From NCBI GenBank assembly GCA_016764115.1, contig JAESSM010000172.1, positions 1-5,898 on the forward strand: a stretch of DNA of 5,898 bases. Direction: 5' to 3'. Each line of letters begins with the position of its first letter. Within the stretch, counting starts at the first letter, position 1. This DNA comes from Bacteroidia bacterium (GTDB lineage: Bacteria > Bacteroidota > Bacteroidia > JAESSM01 > NORP286). Positions 1-5,898 of the stretch are shown piece by piece. The notes beneath the pieces are model-generated. The model worked only from the letters and a program-made list of their open reading frames with translations, did not search any database and was not told where the DNA came from. Made by a program: the position numbers and the translations under genes.

Positions 1-179
1 ATCCTGAAGAGATCAAAGAGAACCTAATTGCTCAACTAACAGCACCTGTTAAATGGAGTCAGTCAGTTCAAGCAATGATCAATGATAGTGCAAATTCGTT
101 CATTGAAGTTGGGCCGGGTAAAGTATTACAAGGTTTAGTAAGAAAAGTGAGCAGGGAAGTTGAGGCAGAAAGTGCGTAA
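1..179 (+). CDS. fabD: Malonyl-CoA:acyl-carrier-protein transacylase, C-terminal end (partial)
   Basis: Only the last 58 codons are present, read from base 3 to a TAA at 177-179; the 5' end lies left of the window. The visible protein contains a segment reading LTAPVKWSQSV, then FIEVGPGKVLQGLVRK. These match the C-terminal part of FabD, where the substrate-domain end (PVxW) is followed by the conserved (F/V)xExGPGxVLxGLxK strand-turn-helix. FabD moves the malonyl group from CoA to acyl carrier protein in cytosolic type II fatty acid synthesis. The catalytic GxSxG serine and its histidine partner are outside the window, so intactness cannot be judged. It is a housekeeping gene and marks the boundary of the polysaccharide cluster. 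Its stop codon touches the stop codon of the convergent fcl with no base between, leaving no intergenic terminator. Confidence 0.9.
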   Translation, partial: PEEIKENLIAQLTAPVKWSQSVQAMINDSANSFIEVGPGKVLQGLVRKVSREVEAESA

Positions 180-1145
180 TTAATTCAGATATTTAGTTTG
201 ATCCCTATTGGTGTATTTTTCATAATTATCTACTAAATCTGTATATACTGAAGTTAGCCCATCTTTTAACTTTATTGAATGCTGAAATCCCAGATCTCTT
301 AACTTAGTAGTATCAAGTAATTTCCTTGGAACTCCATCCGGTTTTGAATCATCCCAACGAAGCTCACCTTTATATTCTGTGACATCTTTTATCAAGTTCG
401 CCAAAGTTTTAATTGAAACTTCCTCTCCTGTACCAATATTTATGAACTGACTTTCATTGTAATTTAACATTAAGAAATAACATGCTTTTGCAAGATCATC
501 AACATGTAAAAATTCTCGTAATGGACTTCCTGTTCCCCATAATTCTACATATTCTTTAGATGCTACTTTTGCATCATGGAACTTTCTAATCAATGCAGCT
601 AACACGTGTGAATTATTTAAGTCGTAGTTATCATTTGGCCCATATAGGTTGTTTGGCATCACAGAAATAAAGTTACATCCGTATTGATTATTATACGCCT
701 CACACATTTTCAATCCTGCTATTTTTGCTATAGCATAAGGTTCATTAGTTGGTTCAAGCAGTCCTGTCAGCATATATTCTTCTTTCATTGGCTGCTCTGC
801 CAATTTAGGGTAGATACATGCAGAACCCATGAATACAAGTTTTTTAACTTTGTTTACATAACTTTCATGAATAATATTAGTTTGAATTATTAAGTTGTTG
901 TACAAAAAATCCCCACGGTACGTATTATTTGCTTGAATCCCTCCTACCATAGCCGCAGAAAGGACAACATATTCTGGTTGCTCTTTAGAGAAAAAATCCC
1001 GCACCATACTTTGCTCTCTTAAATCTAATTCATTGGAATTTTCGGTAATAATATTATTATAACCTTCACCTATTAATTTTCGGTGTATTGCGGATCCTAC
1101 CATTCCATTATGACCAGCTATATATATCTTTGATTGCTTATCCAT
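180..1145 (-). CDS. fcl: GDP-L-fucose synthase (GDP-4-keto-6-deoxy-D-mannose 3,5-epimerase/4-reductase)
   Basis: The 321-residue protein is the normal length for Fcl/WcaG, an extended short-chain dehydrogenase. It epimerises GDP-4-keto-6-deoxymannose at C3 and C5, then reduces C4 with NADPH to give GDP-L-fucose in the cytosol. The Rossmann motif AGHNGMVGSA is at residues 10-19. The catalytic triad appears as Ser108 (FMGSACIYP), Tyr137 and Lys141 (EPYAIAK). Cys110 and His180 sit where the family's two epimerisation acid/base residues occur. Other Fcl hallmarks are SAAMVGGIQAN (63-73), MPNNLYGPNDN (163-173) and GTGSPLREFLHVDD (205-217). The start is ATG, 10 bases after the stop of gmd, which makes its substrate. 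The upstream sequence is A-rich with no clear Shine-Dalgarno. This is the last gene of the operon and ends against fabD. Confidence 0.96.
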   Translation of the reverse strand: MDKQSKIYIAGHNGMVGSAIHRKLIGEGYNNIITENSNELDLREQSMVRDFFSKEQPEYVVLSAAMVGGIQANNTYRGDFLYNNLIIQTNIIHESYVNKVKKLVFMGSACIYPKLAEQPMKEEYMLTGLLEPTNEPYAIAKIAGLKMCEAYNNQYGCNFISVMPNNLYGPNDNYDLNNSHVLAALIRKFHDAKVASKEYVELWGTGSPLREFLHVDDLAKACYFLMLNYNESQFINIGTGEEVSIKTLANLIKDVTEYKGELRWDDSKPDGVPRKLLDTTKLRDLGFQHSIKLKDGLTSVYTDLVDNYEKYTNRDQTKYLN

Positions 1146-1155
1146 TAGTTACTTT

Positions 1156-2307
1156 TTATTCAGCTTCATTTTCAATTAACTCATATCCGCTTTCGACTAA
1201 AAACTTATTTTTTTTCATTTCTTTCAAATCTTCTATTACCATTTCATGTACTAATGAATTTAGATCATACTTAGGTTCCCATCCTAATTCTTTCTTAGCT
1301 TTTGAAGGGTCTCCCAGCAATAACTCTACTTCAGTGGGTCGAAAATATTTTTCATCAACTTGGACTACAGTATCGCCAATTGAATTCTTGAATTTTTCAT
1401 TGCTTATTTCTCCAACAACCGATTGAAATTTTTCTTCGTTTAAATGTTCTAATATTCCTATCTCGCTCTTGACTTTACCTTCAAATCGAATCGTAGCACC
1501 AATCTCTTCAAAAGATTGAGTGATAAAATCCCGAACAGAAGTTGCTATGCCTGTAGCAATTACGAAATCATCAGCTTGGTGATATTGTAACATCATCCAC
1601 ATTGCTTCGACATAATCTTTGGCATGTCCCCAATCTCTTTTGGCATCTAGATTCCCAATAAAAAATTTCTCTTGAAGTCCTAAACCTATCCTAGAAACTG
1701 CTCTTGTAATTTTACGAGTCATAAAAGTTTCACCTCTTAAAGGGCTCTCGTGATTAAAGAGGATACCATTTGATGCGAATATATCATAACTCTCTCGATA
1801 ATTTACAGTTACCCAATAGGAATAAATCTTTGCTGCAGCATATGGAGAGCGTGGATAAAATGGAGTTGTTTCTTTTTGTGGTATTTCCTGTACTTTACCA
1901 TATAATTCTGAAGTGGAAGCCTGGTAAAATTTGGTTTTTTTATCAAGATTTAGAATTCTAATTGCTTCTAATAACCTGAGTGTTCCTAATGCACCAACAT
2001 TTGCAGTATATTCTGGTGTATCAAAACTGACTTGAACATGGCTTTGGGCGGCAAGGTTATATATTTCGTCTGGTTGAACTTCTTGTATTATACGTATTAA
2101 GTTAGTAGAGTCAGTTAAGTCGCCAAAATGTAAAATAAAATTAACCTCTTTCTGATGAAGGTCCTTATAAAGGTGGTCAACACGTTGAGTATTAAATAAA
2201 GATGATCGTCTTTTTATACCATGAACTTCATAACCTTTTTCTAAAAGGAATTCTGCTAAGTATGCTCCATCTTGTCCGGTAATTCCAGTTATTAATGCTT
2301 TCTTCAT
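1156..2307 (-). CDS. gmd: GDP-mannose 4,6-dehydratase
   Basis: This 383-residue extended SDR converts GDP-D-mannose to GDP-4-keto-6-deoxy-D-mannose, the first step to GDP-L-fucose and related 6-deoxy sugars. The NADP(H)-binding motif GITGQDG is at residues 8-14, followed by [17 protein letters not shown] (30-46), typical of Gmd. Catalytic residues are visible as Thr132 and Glu134 (STSELYG), Tyr156 and Lys160 (SPYAAAK). [18 protein letters not shown] (183-200), [14 protein letters not shown] (224-237) and [17 protein letters not shown] (321-337) are family signatures. A lysine/glutamate-rich stretch at about 278-318 is slightly longer than in the roughly 373-residue E. coli enzyme; this looks like ordinary length variation. 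The ATG overlaps the TGA of the upstream phosphatase gene as ATGA (4 bases), suggesting translational coupling. fcl follows after 10 bases. GDP-mannose must be made by genes outside the window. Confidence 0.97.
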   Translation of the reverse strand: MKKALITGITGQDGAYLAEFLLEKGYEVHGIKRRSSLFNTQRVDHLYKDLHQKEVNFILHFGDLTDSTNLIRIIQEVQPDEIYNLAAQSHVQVSFDTPEYTANVGALGTLRLLEAIRILNLDKKTKFYQASTSELYGKVQEIPQKETTPFYPRSPYAAAKIYSYWVTVNYRESYDIFASNGILFNHESPLRGETFMTRKITRAVSRIGLGLQEKFFIGNLDAKRDWGHAKDYVEAMWMMLQYHQADDFVIATGIATSVRDFITQSFEEIGATIRFEGKVKSEIGILEHLNEEKFQSVVGEISNEKFKNSIGDTVVQVDEKYFRPTEVELLLGDPSKAKKELGWEPKYDLNSLVHEMVIEDLKEMKKNKFLVESGYELIENEAE

Positions 2308-3062
2308 AGTTTATTATTTAATAAGCTAGCGGTAGTAATTATTTTTTGACAATACTTATCTTTTAAACAAGCATTCAAGTTATAAATATGGTTTAAATTA
2401 TGAGCATCTGTACCTACAAAATCTATCATATTATTATCTATCAAGTCTATTGCTATGGTTCTTGCTATAGGCGAGTATGAACCAATAATGGAATTGATAT
2501 TTAATTGGAAAAACACTCCTGTTTCTTTTAAAGATTGATAATTTTTGAAATCATCATATAGGAAATTATATCTCTCAGGGTGGGCTAAAATAGGTTTATA
2601 TTTTTGAGCAAAAAGTTGAAAAATAACATCCTTTAGATTCTCAGGTTTATTAATATAAGATGTTTCAAATAGAACATAATTATCTCCAAAAGTAAGTAAT
2701 TTTTCATTGTCGATTTTCCCTGAGAATTCTTCATCTAAATAATATTCGGCAGCGGCCTCAATTGTAATCTCAATGTTTCGCCTCGCCAATTCATTTTTAA
2801 GATTAGAAAGCCCATTTATGATAGTTTCAGAAGAGTTTTTATAGTAGTCACACATCACATGCGGTGTAGTAATTAGTTTATTAAATCCTAAAGACTTTAG
2901 CTGAATGACCATTTGTATTGCCATTTCCATGTCTTCTGCGCCATCATCTATACCCGGAATAAGATGTGAGTGCATATCTGTTCCGATTATGGAAAAATCT
3001 TGAATAGGAAAAGAAGGTGCTTCGTCTTTCTTACTGAACTTTTTGAGGAGATTCTTAAACAT
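2304..3062 (-). CDS. cpsB: CpsB/CapC-type tyrosine-protein phosphatase (PHP domain)
   Basis: The 252-residue protein fits the manganese-dependent phosphotyrosine phosphatases of the PHP superfamily (CpsB, CapC, YwqE). Metal-binding motifs are in the expected order, numbered from the [16 protein letters not shown] with His31 and His33, TTPH with His68, AAAEYY with Glu106, FETS with Glu133, LAHPERY with His161 and Arg164, and GTDAH with Asp219 and His221. Members dephosphorylate the C-terminal tyrosine cluster of BY-kinases (CpsD/Wzc), which controls capsule or exopolysaccharide export. That partner is not in the window, so its target here is inferred. I chose the ATG at 3062; the frame also opens one codon earlier with TTG at 3065. 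It starts 21 bases after the upstream epimerase and overlaps gmd by 4 bases. The basic N-terminus ([11 protein letters not shown]) is not a signal peptide, so a cytosolic location is expected. Confidence 0.88.
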   Translation of the reverse strand: MFKNLLKKFSKKDEAPSFPIQDFSIIGTDMHSHLIPGIDDGAEDMEMAIQMVIQLKSLGFNKLITTPHVMCDYYKNSSETIINGLSNLKNELARRNIEITIEAAAEYYLDEEFSGKIDNEKLLTFGDNYVLFETSYINKPENLKDVIFQLFAQKYKPILAHPERYNFLYDDFKNYQSLKETGVFFQLNINSIIGSYSPIARTIAIDLIDNNMIDFVGTDAHNLNHIYNLNACLKDKYCQKIITTASLLNNKL

Positions 3063-3083
3063 CAAATAACGTTATAATAGAAT

Positions 3084-4124
3084 CTAATTGGATGGTACTT
3101 TTGAATTTTCTAAAAACCAATCATAAGTTTTTTCAATACCATTATTTATATCATAATTAGGAGAAAAATTCAACAATCTTTTTGCCTTATCAATACTTGC
3201 TAAGGAATCATGAATGTCACCTATTCTTTGGTCCTTATGAGTAGGTTCAAGGACGGAGCCTGATTTATCCTTAATAATTTGAAACAATTGGTTAACAGAT
3301 GTTTGTTCACCAGCTGCTATATTATAGATACTATTAATCGCTTCCGAATTTTGCACAAATGCAGCTTTAATGTTTGCTTGGATAGCATCCTGAACAAATG
3401 TAAAATCTCTGGTTTGCGAACCATCCCCATAAATAACAGGTTGTATGTCGTTCATTACGGCGTCAATGAATAATGGAATTACTGCTGCATACGCTCCTTC
3501 AGGACTTTGATTTGGTCCATAAACATTAAAATACCTCAGCCCTATAACGTCTAAGCCATATAGATTTGCAAAAACATTTGCATATAATTCATTAACATAT
3601 TTCGAAACGGCATAGGGAGATAAAGGCTTTCCAATTGTATCTTCAGTTTTAGGCAACGCTGTACTATCACCATATGTAGAAGATGAAGCTGCATATATGA
3701 ATCGCTTGATCCTGGATTCCTTACAAGCGGTTATAACATTTAAAAACCCATTGATATTTATACTATTTGTGTTAATTGGATCTTTAATTGATCTGGGAAC
3801 TGAGCCCAAAGCGGCTTGATGCATAACATATTCAATATCAGTACAAGCTTTTTTACAAGTATCCAGATCTCTGATATCTCCTTCTATAAGTTCAAAAGAA
3901 GTGTAATCAAAAAAGTCTTTGATATTATGTTTAGTACCGGTTAAAAAATTATCGAGTACACGGACTTTACCTGCTCCATTCTTTAACAGATATTCGGTTA
4001 AGTTCGAGCCAATAAAACCTGCTCCTCCTGTCACCAAAAAGGAATGGTTGCTTAGATCATCTGTATGATAAAAGGAATTTTCCAAATTAACTGTATTGTT
4101 TCTCGTAATATTTTTGATAATCAC
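3084..4124 (-). CDS. wbpP: UDP-N-acetylglucosamine 4-epimerase, WbpP/TviC type (extended SDR)
   Basis: This NAD-dependent sugar-nucleotide epimerase most resembles WbpP and TviC, which interconvert UDP-GlcNAc and UDP-GalNAc (or their uronic acids) for surface polysaccharides. From the GTG it has 346 residues. The Rossmann motif GGAGFIG is at 33-39, the WbpP hallmark HQAALGSVPRSIKDP at 102-116, the serine stretch ASSSTYGD at 146-153 and catalytic Tyr171/Lys175 in SPYAVSK. LRYFNVYG is at 196-203 and GAYAAVIP at 210-217. Ser307 (GDIHDSLAS) sits at the gatekeeper position that is Tyr299 in E. coli GalE and Ser306 in WbpP; a small residue there admits N-acetylated sugars. The start is uncertain. 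The GTG at 4124 has a weak AAAGAAG nine bases upstream but lies inside the rfbB reading frame; a TTG at 4085 would give 333 residues. The exact substrate is inferred. Confidence 0.85.
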   Translation of the reverse strand: MIIKNITRNNTVNLENSFYHTDDLSNHSFLVTGGAGFIGSNLTEYLLKNGAGKVRVLDNFLTGTKHNIKDFFDYTSFELIEGDIRDLDTCKKACTDIEYVMHQAALGSVPRSIKDPINTNSININGFLNVITACKESRIKRFIYAASSSTYGDSTALPKTEDTIGKPLSPYAVSKYVNELYANVFANLYGLDVIGLRYFNVYGPNQSPEGAYAAVIPLFIDAVMNDIQPVIYGDGSQTRDFTFVQDAIQANIKAAFVQNSEAINSIYNIAAGEQTSVNQLFQIIKDKSGSVLEPTHKDQRIGDIHDSLASIDKAKRLLNFSPNYDINNGIEKTYDWFLENSKVPSN

Positions 4125-4218
4125 CTGATGTAACTTCTTTTAACCATCCATCATTGTTTAGATACCAATCAATAGTTTCCTCTATTCCTTGATCAAAATT
4201 TAATGAAGGCTCCCAGCC
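4087..4218 (-). pseudogene. rfbB: Detached 3' part of rfbB downstream of the in-frame TGA
   Basis: Reading on in the rfbB frame past the TGA gives 43 codons and then TAA at 4087-4089. The protein begins GWEPSLNFDQGIEETIDWYL and later contains DGWLKEVTSGDYQKYYEK. This is the conserved RmlB C-terminus: the LGWxP segment, the GIxxTVxWYL helix and the W-(x)n-SGxYQ(K/S) tail. With one leucine in place of the stop, the gene would span 4087-5142 and encode 351 residues, the normal family length. The remnant has no start codon of its own. Its last 38 bases overlap the GTG-started reading of the next gene. It has not decayed, so the stop is either very recent, a sequencing error, or tolerated. Confidence 0.9.
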
Positions 4219-4221
4219 TCA
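4219..4221 (-). other. rfbB: In-frame TGA replacing a conserved leucine codon in rfbB
   Basis: On the coding strand the codons read AAA AAT GAA TGA GGC TGG GAG, that is K-N-E-stop-G-W-E, where RmlB proteins have K-N-E-L-G-W-E/K. TTA (the common leucine codon in this AT-rich region) becomes TGA by one T-to-G change, which is A-to-C on the strand shown. TGG is the tryptophan codon throughout the window, and the phosphatase gene ends at TGA, so a recoded genetic code is unlikely. Confidence 0.9.
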
Positions 4222-5142
4222 TTCATTTTTTAGTTTGGATGCATCTATAGCATAACGTTGATCGTGACCGGGTCGATCTTTAACAAATGTAACTAATTGA
4301 TCGAAGGAACATTCTTTTCTTTCTAATTTCTTATCCAAGATATCGCAGATAACTTTTATTATATCAATATTCTTTTCCTCGTTAAATCCACCAATATTAT
4401 ATGTTGATCCGATTTCCCCGTTATGAAATATTACGTCAATTGCTGCAGCATGATCTTTAACGTAAAGCCAATCTCTAATATTTTCACCTTTTCCATAAAC
4501 AGGTATAGACTTATTATTCTGAACATTATGAATAACTAGAGGTATCAACTTCTCAGGGAATTGATTAGGGCCGTAGTTGTTGGACCAATTAGAAATAACT
4601 ATAGGCATTTTAAATGTGTTGTTATACGCCCTAATAAAATGATCTGCACTAGCCTTTGAAGCTGAGTAAGGGCTTTGAGGATCATAAGGAGTTGTTTCTA
4701 AAAAGTATCCATCAGTACCTAATGAACCATAAACTTCATCAGTAGAAACTTGATAAAAGAGTTTACCTTCAAAATTATCCTTCCAAATAGATTTAGCTGC
4801 GTTAAGTAGGTTAACAGTCCCAAGGATATTCGATTGAAGAAACTCTAAAGGATTTACAATGGATCTATCTACATGTGATTCGGCAGCAAGGTTAATAACT
4901 GAATCAAATGGGATGTCATTAAACAGTTCATTAATAGCAGATGTGTCAGCAATGTCAGCCTTTATGAAGGCATAGTTTTCGCTATCTTCAATATCCGTTA
5001 GGTTATTTAAATTCCCTGCATAGGTTAAATTATCAAGGTTATAAATAGAATAATCTGGATACTTGGAAACAAATAATCTCACTACATGAGATCCTATAAA
5101 TCCGGCACCTCCGGTTATTAATATTTTTTTCTTCGATTCCAT
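4219..5142 (-). CDS. rfbB: dTDP-glucose 4,6-dehydratase, ended early by an in-frame TGA
   Basis: RmlB/RfbB removes water from dTDP-glucose to give dTDP-4-keto-6-deoxyglucose, the entry to dTDP-rhamnose and other deoxysugars. Visible features are GGAGFIGSH (11-19), NLDNLTYAGN (35-44), AAESHVDRSI (86-95), catalytic STDEVYG with Thr134, Asp135 and Glu136, SPYSASK with Tyr159 and Lys163, and the substrate-domain motifs SNNYGPNQFPEKLIPL (187-202), RDWLYVKDH (223-231) and KDRPGHDQRYAID (288-300). The frame stops after 307 residues (KLKNE), although the family normally has about 350. The TGA at 4219-4221 stands where KNELGWEP is expected, and the frame continues normally beyond it to 4087. Residue 186 is Trp where Cys is usual (NCSNNYG). 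The ATG directly follows the galE TAA. The identity is secure; whether a working enzyme is made depends on the TGA being real. rmlA, rmlC and rmlD are absent here. Confidence 0.92.
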   Translation of the reverse strand: MESKKKILITGGAGFIGSHVVRLFVSKYPDYSIYNLDNLTYAGNLNNLTDIEDSENYAFIKADIADTSAINELFNDIPFDSVINLAAESHVDRSIVNPLEFLQSNILGTVNLLNAAKSIWKDNFEGKLFYQVSTDEVYGSLGTDGYFLETTPYDPQSPYSASKASADHFIRAYNNTFKMPIVISNWSNNYGPNQFPEKLIPLVIHNVQNNKSIPVYGKGENIRDWLYVKDHAAAIDVIFHNGEIGSTYNIGGFNEEKNIDIIKVICDILDKKLERKECSFDQLVTFVKDRPGHDQRYAIDASKLKNE

Positions 5143-5898
5143 TTATTCTTGCTCAACAATTGAATTTTGTTCAGTTAATTGCTGTTCCCAATTCCAGGCA
5201 GAGGATAACATCTCTTCTAAGCTTTTTTCGGCTTTCCATCCTAAAACTTCGTTTGCCAGTTTTGAATTGGAATAAATTTGTTCTACATCTCCTGACCTTC
5301 TATCTGTAATTTCATAATTTAATTTAATACCACTTACTTGTTCAAACGTATGTATTATTTCAAGTACAGTTGTTCCATTGCCAGTACCCAAATTAAAAAC
5401 TTCATAATTTGCTTTGTTACCCTGAAAGAGTCTTTGCAAAGCGGAAACATGAGCTTTAGCAATATCTACCACATGAATATAATCTCTTACACAAGTACCA
5501 TCTTTGGTGTTATAGTCATTTCCAAATACAAATAGTTTTTCTCTTTTTTTAATTGCTGTTTCAGTTACAAGAGGTACTAAATTAGTTGCTGTACTTGTCG
5601 CTAATTCACCAATTAATGCCGATTCATGTGCTCCGATCGGATTAAAATACCGAAGACTTATCACACTCATATCAGAATTATTGCTTAATCTTTCCAGAAT
5701 TCCTTCTGAGATTTGTTTGGTTTCACCGTAAACCGATTCCGATGGTTTGAATGGAGTAGATTCATTAACAGGTATATTATCAGGTTGCCCGTAAACTGTA
5801 CATGAGGATGAAAATACAAAATTGGTAATCTGATTTTTAATGGCGTTATCAGCTAAATTAATTAACGAACCAAGGTTATTGTTATAATATAGAATGGG
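5143..5898 (-). CDS. galE: UDP-glucose 4-epimerase, 5' end outside the window (partial)
   Basis: The frame is open from the right edge (5898) to TAA at 5143-5145, giving 251 residues and lacking the N-terminal NAD-binding GxxGxxG region. The ATG at 5668-5670 is an internal methionine, not the start, because clear GalE sequence precedes it. That sequence is PILYYNNN at fragment residues 1-8, then FSSSCTVYG (29-37) and VYGETKQ with the catalytic Tyr57 and Lys61. Further on are LRYFNPIGAHES, the GTCVRDYIHVVDIAKAH substrate region, NLGTGNGT and DRRSGDVEQIYSN. GalE interconverts UDP-glucose and UDP-galactose through a tightly bound NAD. The residue at the E. coli Tyr299 gatekeeper position is Ile, bulkier than the Ser in the WbpP-like gene of the same operon, which fits a preference for non-acetylated hexoses (inference). 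rfbB starts immediately after the stop codon. Confidence 0.95.
   Translation of the reverse strand, partial: PILYYNNNLGSLINLADNAIKNQITNFVFSSSCTVYGQPDNIPVNESTPFKPSESVYGETKQISEGILERLSNNSDMSVISLRYFNPIGAHESALIGELATSTATNLVPLVTETAIKKREKLFVFGNDYNTKDGTCVRDYIHVVDIAKAHVSALQRLFQGNKANYEVFNLGTGNGTTVLEIIHTFEQVSGIKLNYEITDRRSGDVEQIYSNSKLANEVLGWKAEKSLEEMLSSAWNWEQQLTEQNSIVEQE

Noticed and set aside
186..241. Imperfect inverted repeat CAGATATTTAG / CTAAATCTG as a terminator for fabD
   Set aside because: The arms are AT-rich, differ by a 2-base insertion, are separated by a loop of about 36 bases and lack a clean T-run; they also encode conserved reading frame of fcl. Chance is likely.
684..1426. Open frames on the + strand at 684-893 and 1088-1426
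   Set aside because: They lie wholly antisense to well-supported fcl and gmd, have low-complexity Phe/Ser/Tyr-rich translations and no family resemblance.
1770..1961. Short open frame on the + strand inside gmd
   Set aside because: Antisense to conserved gmd codons, including the catalytic region; no recognisable protein.
3066..3075. 10-base palindrome ATAACGTTAT in the gap before the phosphatase gene
   Set aside because: Short and AT-rich, within a 21-base gap of an operon; too little to call an operator or promoter.
3279..3473. Short open frame on the + strand inside the WbpP-like gene
   Set aside because: Antisense shadow of conserved epimerase sequence, with no start signal or recognisable protein.
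4219..4221. Selenocysteine or tryptophan recoding of the TGA in rfbB
   Set aside because: Homologues have leucine there, not Cys or Trp; TGG encodes Trp throughout, and the phosphatase gene uses TGA as its stop. A point mutation or read error is simpler.
5338..5535. Short open frame on the + strand inside galE
   Set aside because: Antisense shadow of conserved GalE sequence; no independent support.
5143..5670. Treating the ATG at 5670 as the start of a short galE-like gene
   Set aside because: The same frame is open to the window edge, and the upstream residues contain the catalytic Ser, Tyr and Lys motifs of GalE, so the gene is merely cut by the window.

Overview
The window is AT-rich bacterial DNA packed with genes. 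It holds the 3' end of a fatty-acid synthesis gene on the + strand, followed by six genes on the - strand that make nucleotide-activated sugars or control surface-polysaccharide assembly. Protein style (a GalE, RmlB and WbpP-type epimerase set, a PHP-type tyrosine phosphatase, FabD next door), AT-rich codons and the near absence of Shine-Dalgarno sequences before the start codons suggest a member of the Bacteroidota, perhaps Cytophagales-like. That placement is inference from recognition, not a search result.

Layout: positions 1-179 (+) are the C-terminus of malonyl-CoA:ACP transacylase (fabD). Its TAA directly abuts the TAA of the convergent gene fcl. Reading the - strand in its transcription order, from the right edge leftwards: galE (5' end outside the window), rfbB/rmlB (dTDP-glucose 4,6-dehydratase, broken by an in-frame TGA), a WbpP/TviC-type UDP-N-acetylglucosamine 4-epimerase, a CpsB/CapC-type PHP phosphatase, gmd (GDP-mannose 4,6-dehydratase) and fcl (GDP-L-fucose synthase). 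Intergenic gaps run from overlaps to 21 bases, so this reads as the tail of one operon. Its promoter must lie beyond the right edge.

Together the genes supply precursors for an extracellular or O-antigen-like polysaccharide. GalE interconverts UDP-Glc and UDP-Gal, RmlB makes dTDP-4-keto-6-deoxyglucose, the WbpP-like enzyme is expected to interconvert UDP-GlcNAc and UDP-GalNAc, and Gmd plus Fcl convert GDP-mannose to GDP-L-fucose. The phosphatase probably acts on a tyrosine kinase/co-polymerase (Wzc/CpsD type) that controls export and is encoded elsewhere. No glycosyltransferase, flippase or polymerase lies in the window.

The most notable point is rfbB. The 307-residue frame stops at TGA exactly where the family has a leucine, and the same frame then continues for 43 more recognisable RmlB residues to a TAA. 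A single T-to-G change (nonsense mutation or sequencing error) explains it. I saw no mobile element, CRISPR array, RNA gene or convincing new system; this is a largely conventional sugar-nucleotide module.
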